Below the pieces are notes generated by a model. It did not search any database, was not told the DNA's origin, and was given only the letters and a program-made list of their open reading frames with translations. This document shows positions 1 through 8,117 of a DNA stretch of 9,110 nucleotides, one piece after another. Source of the stretch: Chlamydiota bacterium (lineage in GTDB: Bacteria; Chlamydiota; Chlamydiia; Chlamydiales; Rhabdochlamydiaceae); contig VGMB01000048.1 in NCBI GenBank assembly GCA_016866585.1, positions 1 to 9,110 of the forward strand, written 5' to 3'. A program made the position numbers and the translations under genes. Numbering within the stretch: the stretch's first letter is position 1; each line of letters starts with the position of its first letter.

Positions 1-2762
1 ATGAAATTATCTTTTTCTTCAGAAAAAACTATATTAGCTGCTTTACGAAATTGAAGATCTTTGCCTTCATGCTTAAAAGAATACTGTAGGGATTCTTTAT
101 ATCGATCATCCACTATCGTATATCCTATGCAAGCATTTTTAGATAATTTGTTTATATGCTCAATAACCTGCTCTGTCGTCATAAGATGTAGGTGATTGTA
201 TGCATTTAAAATATCAAACTCTTTTTTACCAAAGCTCTGGCATAGCAGTTCTATAGAAGAAGCCCTTGAAAGTTCTACTTCTTTTTGATCAAGATCAATA
301 GCGATTGGAACATACAATCTTTTTTTCGCTCTTGTAAGTGCAACATAAAGATGTCTCATTTTTTCGGCATCTGATTCCAATATAGTGCGAATGCAACTTT
401 CTTTAGATAAATCCCACTTCTCAAGAGTTTCTTCTCCGTTATCTTTCGTTTTAATAATATCATCCTTGGCATTAACTCTGGAAATTAGTCCCAAAGCAAA
501 AACAATATCAAATTCAAGACCCTTGCTTGTATGTATAGTCATGATCACTACCTGGTCTTCTTCTGATTCCAAATGGACCTTTAAAATTTCATCCTCTGAA
601 TCAAGAAGAGCCAAGCGACAACAAAACTCATAAAATGAGTCCAGTGAATAAATATTAGGACACGATTGCATCGCTACCTGAATGATTTGTCGGATTTCAA
701 AATATAAGCTTTTTTCCTCTCTTGTAAGTATGCCTTCAAGAGTAGATAAGCCTCCCTCGTTCCAAACATGAGAAAAGAATGTTTGAAAAAATGCACCCCA
801 TCCCTTATGAGAAATTTTACTATGCTCTGTTTGAAAGAAATACTTAGCCTTCTGCAACATCCTAGACTCAGCATTAAGCATTATCTCATTTGCCTGTGCT
901 CCTATAAAAATACCTGCTAAAACCCTTTTTATAGCGCTTATGTCATCGGGCCTTGTTACAGCACAAATCACATCATGTAAAGCCGCGTAAGCCACCGAAT
1001 TTTGTATTGTTAGAGATCTTTTAACAGAACATGGAACCTGAAACCTTTTAAAATACTCTTCTAGACGCGAAGCTTGGTATCTATCCCTTACCAAAATGGC
1101 AATTTTCCCATATTTGACATCTTCATTTTGAACCATTCTCCGCACTTCCGATAAAATATAGGGGAACAAAGAGCCTTCCTCCAGTTTTTCATTAGGCCAT
1201 TGTTTCGATCGACCTGTATGTCCTTCGCATAAGAAGAAGTGAAGATCAGAAACAGGCTTAACATCAGCGGGTATACTTATTTCTCCTTTGCTATTTACAG
1301 CAATAACCTCCAAGCTTTGACCTGTTGAAGGTAAGGACATCCATCCTTTTGAAATATCTTGAGTAAATAACGTGTTAAGTGCATTGACAAGACTTGGCTC
1401 GGAACGAAAATTAGTATCTAAAAATAACCTATTATCCTCCCCTACATCTTTCATTGCTTTGATGTATGTATAGACATCAGCATTTCTAAAAGAGTAGATA
1501 GATTGCTTTGGATCTCCCACAAGATAAATTGTTTTTAGCAACGATTCGTCTGCAAGAAATAAAGACTTAAAAATCTCCCATTGCATAGGGTCTGTATCTT
1601 GAAATTCATCAATAACACCAACTGCAAACTTTTCTGCAATTTTTTGGCGTAAATCTTCACGCTTTAAAGCCCCTACCATTTTTCTTAATAGATCATCTGG
1701 AGAAAAGCTCTCTTGATATAAGGAGGACTTTTTCCAGCTAGTCAAACATTCTTTAACAATCCTTAAAAAGATGACCTCTTTATCTCGTGCTTCTTCTATA
1801 AGTGGAAGCAACTTCTCAATACAAATATCTCTCAGCCCTTTGTAAAACAGCTTTACATTTGAAACGTTCTTCCCTTTCTTTAGGTTATTATCAAGTATTA
1901 AGGAAAGAAAATAGTCTTTTGATGAAATAATAGAGCGGAATTCTTCTTCAGAAATTTGAGATGCTTGAAGTATCTCAAAAAATGCCAGGGCCTGGTCTTT
2001 GTGTGTATCTTTTATTCTCTTAAAAAGAGGGAAAAGCAGGTTTATATCGCTTTCAAAGCATTCTTTAGATAGCAAGTATTGCTCTGATATGTTTTTCAGA
2101 TTTTGATTAAAAAGATCCAGTATCTGATGCCAAGACAAATAATCTTCAATTATAACATCTTTTTCTATCCACTTAGCAATTTTTTTAACAACTTTGCCAA
2201 ATTCTTTAGGTTTAGATGTAATCAAAAGATCTATTTGCGCTGTGCTAAACTGATTTTGGTCTATACCCGCTCTAAAATAATCTTCTACGACCTGGAGTAT
2301 CTTGAGAGAATGTGATTTTGATTCAGGGGAATTAATTTCAAAAAATTCTCCAGCTTCAAAGGCAAACTCCGATAGAATCTTATGGCAGAAGCCGTGAAGA
2401 GTAAATACGTTTGCTTTATCGAAATTACATAGTGCTTCTTCTATTTTTCTTTGTGCAGAAAATACCACTTCAGACCCTTTCTCAAAAATAGGTAGAAGAT
2501 AGTCCGGTCCGGATACTCCTTTTTGTAAAAAAAGAAGGGTTTTTGTCAGATTGTTTCTTATGCGAACCTTTAGCTCACGAGTTGCTGCCCTTGTAAATGT
2601 AACGATTAGTATTTGATCTATGGAAAGGGGTGTATCTGACTCTAGAATCGTTCTGACAACAATATGTTCTATAGCAAAGGTCTTTCCTGTGCCAGCTGAG
2701 GCCTCTAAGAAAAAACGACCAAATACCCGAGTATTTCTGTCTAACACCTGAAATCTTCTCAT
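1..2762 (-). CDS. recB: RecBCD enzyme subunit RecB (exodeoxyribonuclease V beta), helicase part; 3' end outside window
   Basis: RecB is the 3'-5' SF1 helicase and nuclease subunit of RecBCD, which unwinds and trims DNA double-strand ends and loads RecA. The frame is open for 920 codons from ATG at 2762-2760 and leaves the window with no stop. All UvrD/RecB helicase motifs are present and intact: Walker A LEASAGTGKT (residues 19-28), Ia IVTFTRAATREL (53-64), TLHGFCHKIL (121-130), Walker B VIDEFQDTDP (383-392), III LVGDPKQSIYSFR (414-426), IV DTNFRSEPSLV (449-459), V MTIHTSKGLEFDIVF (741-755), VI HLYVALTRAKKRLYV (804-818). The fragment stops about where E. coli RecB enters its linker, so the Cas4/lambda-exonuclease-like nuclease domain lies beyond the left edge and cannot be judged. 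The start overlaps the recC stop by 4 nt and has its own Shine-Dalgarno, so it is almost certainly co-expressed with recC. No frameshift is seen. Confidence 0.97.
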   Translation of the reverse strand, partial: MRRFQVLDRNTRVFGRFFLEASAGTGKTFAIEHIVVRTILESDTPLSIDQILIVTFTRAATRELKVRIRNNLTKTLLFLQKGVSGPDYLLPIFEKGSEVVFSAQRKIEEALCNFDKANVFTLHGFCHKILSEFAFEAGEFFEINSPESKSHSLKILQVVEDYFRAGIDQNQFSTAQIDLLITSKPKEFGKVVKKIAKWIEKDVIIEDYLSWHQILDLFNQNLKNISEQYLLSKECFESDINLLFPLFKRIKDTHKDQALAFFEILQASQISEEEFRSIISSKDYFLSLILDNNLKKGKNVSNVKLFYKGLRDICIEKLLPLIEEARDKEVIFLRIVKECLTSWKKSSLYQESFSPDDLLRKMVGALKREDLRQKIAEKFAVGVIDEFQDTDPMQWEIFKSLFLADESLLKTIYLVGDPKQSIYSFRNADVYTYIKAMKDVGEDNRLFLDTNFRSEPSLVNALNTLFTQDISKGWMSLPSTGQSLEVIAVNSKGEISIPADVKPVSDLHFFLCEGHTGRSKQWPNEKLEEGSLFPYILSEVRRMVQNEDVKYGKIAILVRDRYQASRLEEYFKRFQVPCSVKRSLTIQNSVAYAALHDVICAVTRPDDISAIKRVLAGIFIGAQANEIMLNAESRMLQKAKYFFQTEHSKISHKGWGAFFQTFFSHVWNEGGLSTLEGILTREEKSLYFEIRQIIQVAMQSCPNIYSLDSFYEFCCRLALLDSEDEILKVHLESEEDQVVIMTIHTSKGLEFDIVFALGLISRVNAKDDIIKTKDNGEETLEKWDLSKESCIRTILESDAEKMRHLYVALTRAKKRLYVPIAIDLDQKEVELSRASSIELLCQSFGKKEFDILNAYNHLHLMTTEQVIEHINKLSKNACIGYTIVDDRYKESLQYSFKHEGKDLQFRKAANIVFSEEKDNF

Positions 2763-5700
2763 GATGTACCTTTTCTTTCTAAGAGAGGTGCAAATAGGCT
2801 CTCGGGGATTATTCTTCTCAATTCCTCAAAACCTTCTTTTGTAGGCATGCTATCCCTAAAAAATAGCCAGCGAACATAATCATCAACGAAGGTGTCATCA
2901 TGTATTTTTTCTTGCAGATGCTTACAAAATGCCTGGTAATCATTTAATAAAATACTTTCAGCAAGTTCTGGGATAAGTAAAGAAGGAGAAAATTTTGCTT
3001 CATAATAGTAATCCAAATACTGGCCAAGCAGCAGTTGTTCTTCCTCTACGAAAAGCTCACAATGTGCTGCCTTTTTGAGGGCAAATAACGACTCGTCCCA
3101 TCTTTGATACTTTTTCTGCGCTACCAAGAAAACAAGGTATATAGGCCATATAGAAACTAATCCTTTAAATGAGTCTTCTCCATAATATAAAAGCCCTCTG
3201 TCAGAGACATCCGATAATATCCCCTCTAATAAAAACTTTCTTCCTTTAGGTGTTGTAATAGATAGACCTGGTAAGATGCTATTTTTATCAACCTCAAATT
3301 CCCTTTGGCACGCGCTTTGAAAGTGTACGTTGCGAACTTGATTTTTATTTATTCCCCAAAGTTTTAAGTGAGCTGAGATATCATCCATCTCTTTTTGGAC
3401 TTTATGTACAGCAACATCCTCAAATACACCAACTGGAAGTTCTCCTTTTAATCGGGCAATCGAAAATATGCTTTGATATGAGTTTTTAAGTAGCTCTTTT
3501 TTCATCTGAGCGCTAGCGTAAAACGGCAAAATAAATTCCTGATTATCTTCTTGAAAAAGCGATGTAGGATATATGCCTAAAACTGTTTGCATGTAAAATT
3601 TTAAAGGGTGCTTTGCAAATCTAAGCAAATCTTTAATTTTAATTGTTTCGGCAGTTTTTTGCTCACTTACAATCAAACTCCTTCCATATAATGTGGGGAA
3701 TAAAGGGGGCTGAGCATTTTTTTCTCCGCTATAATATGTGAGAGCAGCTTTTTGAGAGGATATACTTAAAGGAAAAAAACGAGAATCCTCTGAAAAATAT
3801 GAGCTATGAAATGCAAATGGCGGATGAGAAATCAAGCAGCTTTCTTTTTGCATTAAAGAATATCTTTGCTCTATGTAAGATAATAGCTCTTCAATAAGAA
3901 CAGACGGTCCTTGTGGCTGATGGTCTGCGGCTGAAATTCTAGAATAGCTCATTATAAGTTTAGACCCAGCGCAAAGAAGACATTCCAAAAACAAGAATCT
4001 ATCCTCTTCTTGCCTCGATGGATAATATGATTTGTTTTTAATTTTTGTCATATCACACATAGAAAGTGAGATATCAGTCCTAGGATAGCTTTCCTCTTCC
4101 ATCCCCAGAAGATAGATGACTTCTGAGGGTAAAACACTTCCTGAGCGTAATGCAGAAAAAGTAACAGCATTGATCTGCCCGCTATAAAAAGACTCTGTTT
4201 TCTTTTTCTGTAGTGCCGACACTATCCTACGAAAACTCTCCAAAGAATAAGATCCGCTCATCTCTTGGCAACCAGATAGTATCCTTCTGCATTCAAAATT
4301 AAACTCGTTTTTATGTTCTGCAGAAAAATATTTTGTAGAAATTTCGGAAAAAATATCCACCCATTCTGTAAAAAGTTTATCCTTATTTTCTAGTTCTCTT
4401 AGGTCTTGAAAAAGTAACGACAAGGTAAAAATTACTTTGCCCAAAACCTCGCTTTGGTTCCAGTCAATACCATACTTAGGCCAGGCATAAACACATTCGC
4501 CTAGATAATCTTCTTCAGATTTTGCAAAAATTAATCCTGTTAAAAGCCTTTCAAACCCAAAAGACCAGCTACCCGCTTGCTCTATCCTATGAGAATATCC
4601 AAGGCTATTTTTAACAATATCCTCTTTATTTTCTCTATCGAGCCCCCATTTTATTCCTACACCTTCAATCCAAGTTGTAATTTTTGTAATCTCTTCCTGT
4701 TTTACGCCCAGCTTTTCTATAAAAGGTTTACACGAAAGAAGCTCTAGTACAGAATTTTTATCGTACCGATCTTCACTAAGCTTAAGTAATATTTCAAACG
4801 CCTTTAAGATATCCGCACTCTGCCTCTGCTTTACATCAAGCATTCTATAGGGGAATTCAGCCTGTGAAAACACTTGATGAATATAGGGAGTATAGCTTTC
4901 TATATTGGGACACAGAACAAGAATATCTTTAGGCTGTAAAAGCCCCTTTTCTTCTTGTGAATCTATCAATTGTTGTATTTTTTCAAATAAGACCTCAACT
5001 TCTCGCAGCACAGATGTCGTTGCGTGAACTTCAATCGATCCTTTATTTGCAATAGTAGGTAATTCAGCGATATTTTCTGCAAGATTTAGGAAATCTTTTT
5101 GCACGAAGTGCAAAAGACAAGATCCTTTTGGCTCTACGTAATACTCTTCGATGTAAGGCTCCAAAGACCCTACTTTTTTAAGAAACTCCCGTCCCATTTT
5201 ACCCCAATTTCCTAGAAGGGGATTACTCTCTCTTAAATATAGGTCTAGCTGCTGCCTTACTTTAAGCCTCACCTTTTTACCTTCTAAGACCTTTTGAAGG
5301 TAAACTCGCTCTTTATCACTGTACAAATCTTCCCAAAAATACTCAGAAGGAGACAAAATATACGCCAAAACTGTAGTTTTGGTAAAAAAGTCTAGATAAA
5401 CTGAGGGGATATAGTTAAAACCAAATAAATATATTTTTTGCTGACTTGGAGTAATTTTGTCTAGCATCCGTTCAGGATATGTCCACTCCACATCACTGGT
5501 AAAAATTGTTTTCCAAATATGCTGCTGCCAATCGTCAGAGTGCAGCCATTCATCAATAACCTTTTGAGGTTGCAGACCTAAAACGTTAAAAAAGCGAGAC
5601 AACTGCTCCGAAAGAGCTATGATCTTTTTGCGTATTATTGTTCTACTTGAATCAGATATATTTCCTACATATCTCGATAAAGTGTCATATTTTTTTTGAT

Positions 5701-6052
5701 TCTCCCCAGAGAGTAAATCAACAATTACTCCCTCTATACGAAAAGACATGTCGGCAAGCGTTGGAAAATAAAAAGGGGTTTGTTTTTTATTTCGTCGGGT
5801 GAGCTCGTACAAAGCTTCTGGAAGAGTTACCACCTCTAAGCCGAAAGAAATCTTAGCCTCAGATCGCATAGCAAAATAATAATATAGATAATTCTTTAGC
5901 TTTGCATCAGGAACAACAACAAATCTTCGGGCAAAGGGATCCTGCGCACTAAAAAGCTCCGACTGCAGAACTTCTGCAAGGACCTCTATTTTATTGCTAA
6001 AAAATACATATGGGGGATCATTTTTCATTTCTAATGGTGCACCCTTATTCAT
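2759..6052 (-). CDS. recC: RecBCD enzyme subunit RecC (exodeoxyribonuclease V gamma)
   Basis: RecC is the scaffold subunit of RecBCD. It holds RecB and RecD, splits the strands and, in E. coli, reads Chi through a dead helicase fold. The product is 1097 aa, close to E. coli RecC (1122). Recognisable RecC segments run in order: NPLLGNWGKMGREFL (277-291); SIEVHATTSVLREVEVL (339-355) then DILVLCPNIESYTPYI (376-391) and RQSADILKAFEILLKL (410-425); GVGIKWGLD (464-472); YLLGMEEESYPR (647-658); QEEDRFLFLECLL (681-693) and PSVLIEELLSYI (716-727). A segment KDLLRFAKHPLKFYMQ (807-822) opens the C-terminal dead-nuclease-like domain. No Walker A lysine motif is seen, as expected for this inactive helicase fold. 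The ATG at 6052 gives the longest product but has no good Shine-Dalgarno. Met9 (ATG at 6028) is an alternative, since homology begins near residue 15. Overlap with recB indicates a recC-recB operon. Confidence 0.96.
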   Translation of the reverse strand: MNKGAPLEMKNDPPYVFFSNKIEVLAEVLQSELFSAQDPFARRFVVVPDAKLKNYLYYYFAMRSEAKISFGLEVVTLPEALYELTRRNKKQTPFYFPTLADMSFRIEGVIVDLLSGENQKKYDTLSRYVGNISDSSRTIIRKKIIALSEQLSRFFNVLGLQPQKVIDEWLHSDDWQQHIWKTIFTSDVEWTYPERMLDKITPSQQKIYLFGFNYIPSVYLDFFTKTTVLAYILSPSEYFWEDLYSDKERVYLQKVLEGKKVRLKVRQQLDLYLRESNPLLGNWGKMGREFLKKVGSLEPYIEEYYVEPKGSCLLHFVQKDFLNLAENIAELPTIANKGSIEVHATTSVLREVEVLFEKIQQLIDSQEEKGLLQPKDILVLCPNIESYTPYIHQVFSQAEFPYRMLDVKQRQSADILKAFEILLKLSEDRYDKNSVLELLSCKPFIEKLGVKQEEITKITTWIEGVGIKWGLDRENKEDIVKNSLGYSHRIEQAGSWSFGFERLLTGLIFAKSEEDYLGECVYAWPKYGIDWNQSEVLGKVIFTLSLLFQDLRELENKDKLFTEWVDIFSEISTKYFSAEHKNEFNFECRRILSGCQEMSGSYSLESFRRIVSALQKKKTESFYSGQINAVTFSALRSGSVLPSEVIYLLGMEEESYPRTDISLSMCDMTKIKNKSYYPSRQEEDRFLFLECLLCAGSKLIMSYSRISAADHQPQGPSVLIEELLSYIEQRYSLMQKESCLISHPPFAFHSSYFSEDSRFFPLSISSQKAALTYYSGEKNAQPPLFPTLYGRSLIVSEQKTAETIKIKDLLRFAKHPLKFYMQTVLGIYPTSLFQEDNQEFILPFYASAQMKKELLKNSYQSIFSIARLKGELPVGVFEDVAVHKVQKEMDDISAHLKLWGINKNQVRNVHFQSACQREFEVDKNSILPGLSITTPKGRKFLLEGILSDVSDRGLLYYGEDSFKGLVSIWPIYLVFLVAQKKYQRWDESLFALKKAAHCELFVEEEQLLLGQYLDYYYEAKFSPSLLIPELAESILLNDYQAFCKHLQEKIHDDTFVDDYVRWLFFRDSMPTKEGFEELRRIIPESLFAPLLERKGTS
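2769..2774 (-). promoter_or_regulatory. Ribosome binding site for recB inside the recC 3' end
   Basis: On the minus strand AAAAGG lies 6 nt before the recB ATG (2762-2760), within the last codons of recC. It fixes the recB start and, with the ATGA stop/start overlap at 2759-2762, suggests translational coupling or re-initiation by ribosomes finishing recC. Confidence 0.7.
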
Positions 6053-6088
6053 ACTTTGCTACATTAAAGAAAAAACTAGCAACATATT
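6053..6088. promoter_or_regulatory. Divergent intergenic spacer between recC and the transporter
   Basis: These 36 bp separate two start codons on opposite strands, so both transcripts must begin in or next to this spacer. It is AT-rich. I see no convincing -35/-10 pair with proper spacing on either strand and no strong Shine-Dalgarno in front of either start. Promoter elements for each gene probably extend into the first codons of the other. If recC really starts at Met9 (6028), the spacer becomes 60 bp. Confidence 0.45.
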
Positions 6089-7792
6089 ATGAAAATTAAA
6101 TTTTTTCCGAATTTCATCAAAAATATAACAAATCAAGTAATAAATTCTCACTGGGTAACAGAAAAAAGGAAAAATTCAATATGGATGTTGAATCTAACCC
6201 AATTTTTCGGTGTTATTAATGATAATTTATACCGTCTTCTTTTGGCCTTTCTTTGCATTTCTATTTTGGGACAGGATAAGGCTTCAGCTATCTTATCTAT
6301 GGCAGGCGCCGTTTATGTTCTTCCTTTCCTACTGTTTTCTTCTTCAGCAGGAATTTTAGCTGATAGATTTAGTAAGCAAAAAATGATTGTTATCCTGAAA
6401 CTATTTGAAGTGATTATCACCTTATTGATCGTCATCGCTTTTTACTATAAAAGCATGGTTGGTGCATACTCCCTTTTATTTTTACTAGCTACCCATAGTG
6501 CATTATTTGGCCCGCCAAAATACGGTATTATTCCAGAGCTTGTTTCAAAAGATAATATATCTAAAGCAAATGGCATGATCACGGCCTTCACCTACATGGC
6601 CATGATATTCGGAACATTTTTAGCCTCCTTTATTACAGAAATATCAAGTAAAAATTTCGTCATAGCAGCCTTAGTGTGTTTAGTAGTTGCAATTTTTGGA
6701 CTAATTTCTAGCTTTTGCATAAAAAAAACAGCGCCTCAAGATGGTCAAAAAAAGATGAACTTTCTGTTTATCAGAGAGATTTACCACACCCTGCAGTTTT
6801 GCAAAGAGATTAAATATCTAAGACAATCAATCTTTGGATCAGCCTTTTTCTTATTTATTGGTTCATTTGCACAACTAAATATCATTCCTTTTTCGATTGA
6901 ATCTTTAGGCCTTTCTGATGTTATAGGGGGGTATTTATTTTTGATTATTGCTATTGGAATAGCAATCGGATCCTATTTTTGCGGCAAATGGATGAAAAGT
7001 AAAATAGAACTAGGTATATCATGTATTGCTGGATTTGCACTCGGAATTGTGTTCATCTTACTATCTTTAAGTTCATTTTCCTTGATGCTTAGCGGCATAT
7101 GCCTAATTTTAATGGGTGTATGTGGAGGGATTTTTGTAATACCCTTTGATACTTTCAATCAAATAAATAGCCCCATAGAAAAAAGAGGACAAGTTATTGC
7201 AGCTGCAAACTTTCTCAGCTTCACAGGGGTGCTTGTGGCATCTATAGCTCTATATGTACTTAATGATCTTTTAAAACTTCCTCCGTCACTAAGTTTCTTT
7301 TTAATAGGTCTCTTCACCCTTTTTATTTCATTTCTTATTACATTAAGGCTGTCTGGGACATCTCTACATTTTATAGCTAAAAAAATTATACTACCCATCA
7401 GTAAAGTTAATCTAGACTGTGTTAGAGATATAAGTAATGATGGATTGTTTCTTTTAGAGAACTCTACCATCTATAAAACGCTTCTTTTTATAGGTATGAC
7501 ACCTGAAGTACACCTTCTTCTTCCAAAAAGAAAAAACAGGCCCTTTTGGTATAACTGGATACATTCTATGGATGAAATCGACAATCTCTCCACACAAGAT
7601 GAAATTGTTCAGCATGCAAAAAAATCTCTAAAAAAACATGCCAAGGTATGTCTCCTGCTAAGAGATGAACTCAATCTTTCTCAAACTAAATCATCAGGAT
7701 TAAAAAACCTTTTTTCTAAGGAAAAAATATACTCCGTAAAAATAAACAAAGAAGATGATGGACAAATTAATATTAAAGTCTCATCAATTTGA
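6089..7792 (+). CDS. LplT/YgeD-like MFS transporter with degenerate acyltransferase-like C-terminus
   Basis: This is an inner-membrane major facilitator of 567 aa, best matched to the LplT family, which moves lysophospholipids inward for re-acylation by Aas. About 12 hydrophobic helices span residues 33-421. Family signatures are QFFGVINDNLYRLLL (38-52) in helix 1, GILADRFSKQK (88-98) as MFS motif A, LFGPPKYGIIPELV (139-152) with KANGMI (159-164), and SPIEKRGQVIAAANFL (361-376). Residues 425-567 are soluble. They align by eye with the PlsC-like acyltransferase domain that follows LplT in fused LplT-Aas proteins, but the catalytic positions are changed: the NHx4D site reads NSTIYKT (458-464) and the FPEG site reads LLRD (523-526). 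Divergent from recC, it has the position of Chlamydia trachomatis CT641. The substrate is inferred from family only. The ATG at 6089 is the first in frame; Met33 is a weaker alternative because it lies at the edge of helix 1. Confidence 0.9.
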   Translation: MKIKFFPNFIKNITNQVINSHWVTEKRKNSIWMLNLTQFFGVINDNLYRLLLAFLCISILGQDKASAILSMAGAVYVLPFLLFSSSAGILADRFSKQKMIVILKLFEVIITLLIVIAFYYKSMVGAYSLLFLLATHSALFGPPKYGIIPELVSKDNISKANGMITAFTYMAMIFGTFLASFITEISSKNFVIAALVCLVVAIFGLISSFCIKKTAPQDGQKKMNFLFIREIYHTLQFCKEIKYLRQSIFGSAFFLFIGSFAQLNIIPFSIESLGLSDVIGGYLFLIIAIGIAIGSYFCGKWMKSKIELGISCIAGFALGIVFILLSLSSFSLMLSGICLILMGVCGGIFVIPFDTFNQINSPIEKRGQVIAAANFLSFTGVLVASIALYVLNDLLKLPPSLSFFLIGLFTLFISFLITLRLSGTSLHFIAKKIILPISKVNLDCVRDISNDGLFLLENSTIYKTLLFIGMTPEVHLLLPKRKNRPFWYNWIHSMDEIDNLSTQDEIVQHAKKSLKKHAKVCLLLRDELNLSQTKSSGLKNLFSKEKIYSVKINKEDDGQINIKVSSI

Positions 7793-7819
7793 AAAATTCA
7801 GATTTTTTAAATATCTTAT

Positions 7820-7866
7820 AACTCTTAGGAGATGCATGAATTTCACTATTCATTTTCCTAAGAGTT
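7820..7866. repeat. Composite inverted repeat, possible bidirectional terminator or RNA hairpin
   Basis: This starts 27 nt after the transporter stop. Perfect 11-bp arms AACTCTTAGGA (7820-7830) and TCCTAAGAGTT (7856-7866) enclose a second perfect stem, ATGAAT (7836-7841) with ATTCAT (7848-7853), around a 6-nt loop. The two stems are separated by a 5-nt and 2-nt internal loop. The position between convergent genes fits a transcript end or an mRNA-stabilising hairpin for the transporter. Neither side carries a run of T directly after the stem: the plus strand continues TAAAAAG. It is therefore not a textbook intrinsic terminator. Confidence 0.75.
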
Positions 7867-8086
7867 TAAAAAGAACAAAACCAACTTAAATCTAAATCAA
7901 GAAATATTTTTATATTATTCCATAGCAGAGATAGTGCTAAAAAAGCTGTTCATTTGAACAATAATTTAGTGGTTTTTAGAAACTTTCAACCATCTAGCTG
8001 CTAATGCTACATTCGATTAGAAGAGCTGATACGATAAAAGACTCTAACTACGTAGGTGAAAGCATTTTTAAAACATAAAATGATAT
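7867..8086. other. AT-rich gene-free region
   Basis: This is the rest of the spacer between the convergent transporter and barrel genes. All frames are broken by stops and I see no tRNA, no coding region and no insertion-sequence ends. It contains a small AT-rich dyad at 7937-7979 (listed separately) and an 8-bp palindrome CTACGTAG at 8048-8055. A decayed gene or a small RNA cannot be excluded. Confidence 0.6.
7937..7979. repeat. Small nested dyad in the spacer
   Basis: CTAAAAA (7937-7943) pairs with TTTTTAG (7973-7979). Inside lies the near-palindrome TGTTCA-TT-TGAACA (7947-7960). In RNA this could form a weak AU-rich stem with a small inner hairpin; in DNA the 14-bp dyad has the shape of an operator. 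With this base composition, chance is a real alternative and no function is assigned. Confidence 0.35.
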
Positions 8087-8115
8087 AAAAAAAGCCACAT
8101 TAACTGCGGCTTTTT
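8087..8115 (-). terminator. Intrinsic terminator of the barrel protein gene
   Basis: Read on the minus strand, GCCGC (8110-8106), a 7-nt loop and GTGGC (8098-8094) form a 5-bp stem in which one pair is G-U. It is extended by A-T pairs outside the stem and followed by seven T (8093-8087). It begins 3 nt after the TAA of the barrel gene. On the plus strand the same wobble position becomes an A-C mismatch, so the element is oriented for the minus-strand gene. Confidence 0.88.
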
Positions 8116-8117
8116 CT

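Noticed and set aside
385..633. Plus-strand open frame of 82 codons
   Set aside because: It lies antisense inside recB, whose helicase motifs V and VI cover this stretch; the product has no recognisable features.
674..874. Minus-strand open frame of 66 codons
   Set aside because: Out of frame with recB on the same strand; the recB frame is unbroken here.
2103..2315. Plus-strand open frame of 70 codons
   Set aside because: Antisense shadow of recB with low-complexity aromatic composition.
6721..6728. Run of eight A in the transporter gene as a frameshift or slippage site
   Set aside because: The reading frame is intact on both sides and family motifs continue; no alternative product makes sense.
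6973..7470. Two minus-strand open frames of 61 and 103 codons
   Set aside because: Antisense to the transporter helices 8-12, which are clearly coding on the plus strand.
8048..8055. 8-bp palindrome CTACGTAG
   Set aside because: Too short to mean anything by itself; no repeat partner nearby.
8004..8078. A 24-codon plus-strand frame starting ATG in the spacer
   Set aside because: No Shine-Dalgarno, very short, and no recognisable product; expected by chance.
7868..8086. Possible transposase remnant in the spacer
   Set aside because: All frames on both strands have several stops, about as many as expected for AT-rich non-coding DNA, and no terminal repeats or target duplication are visible.
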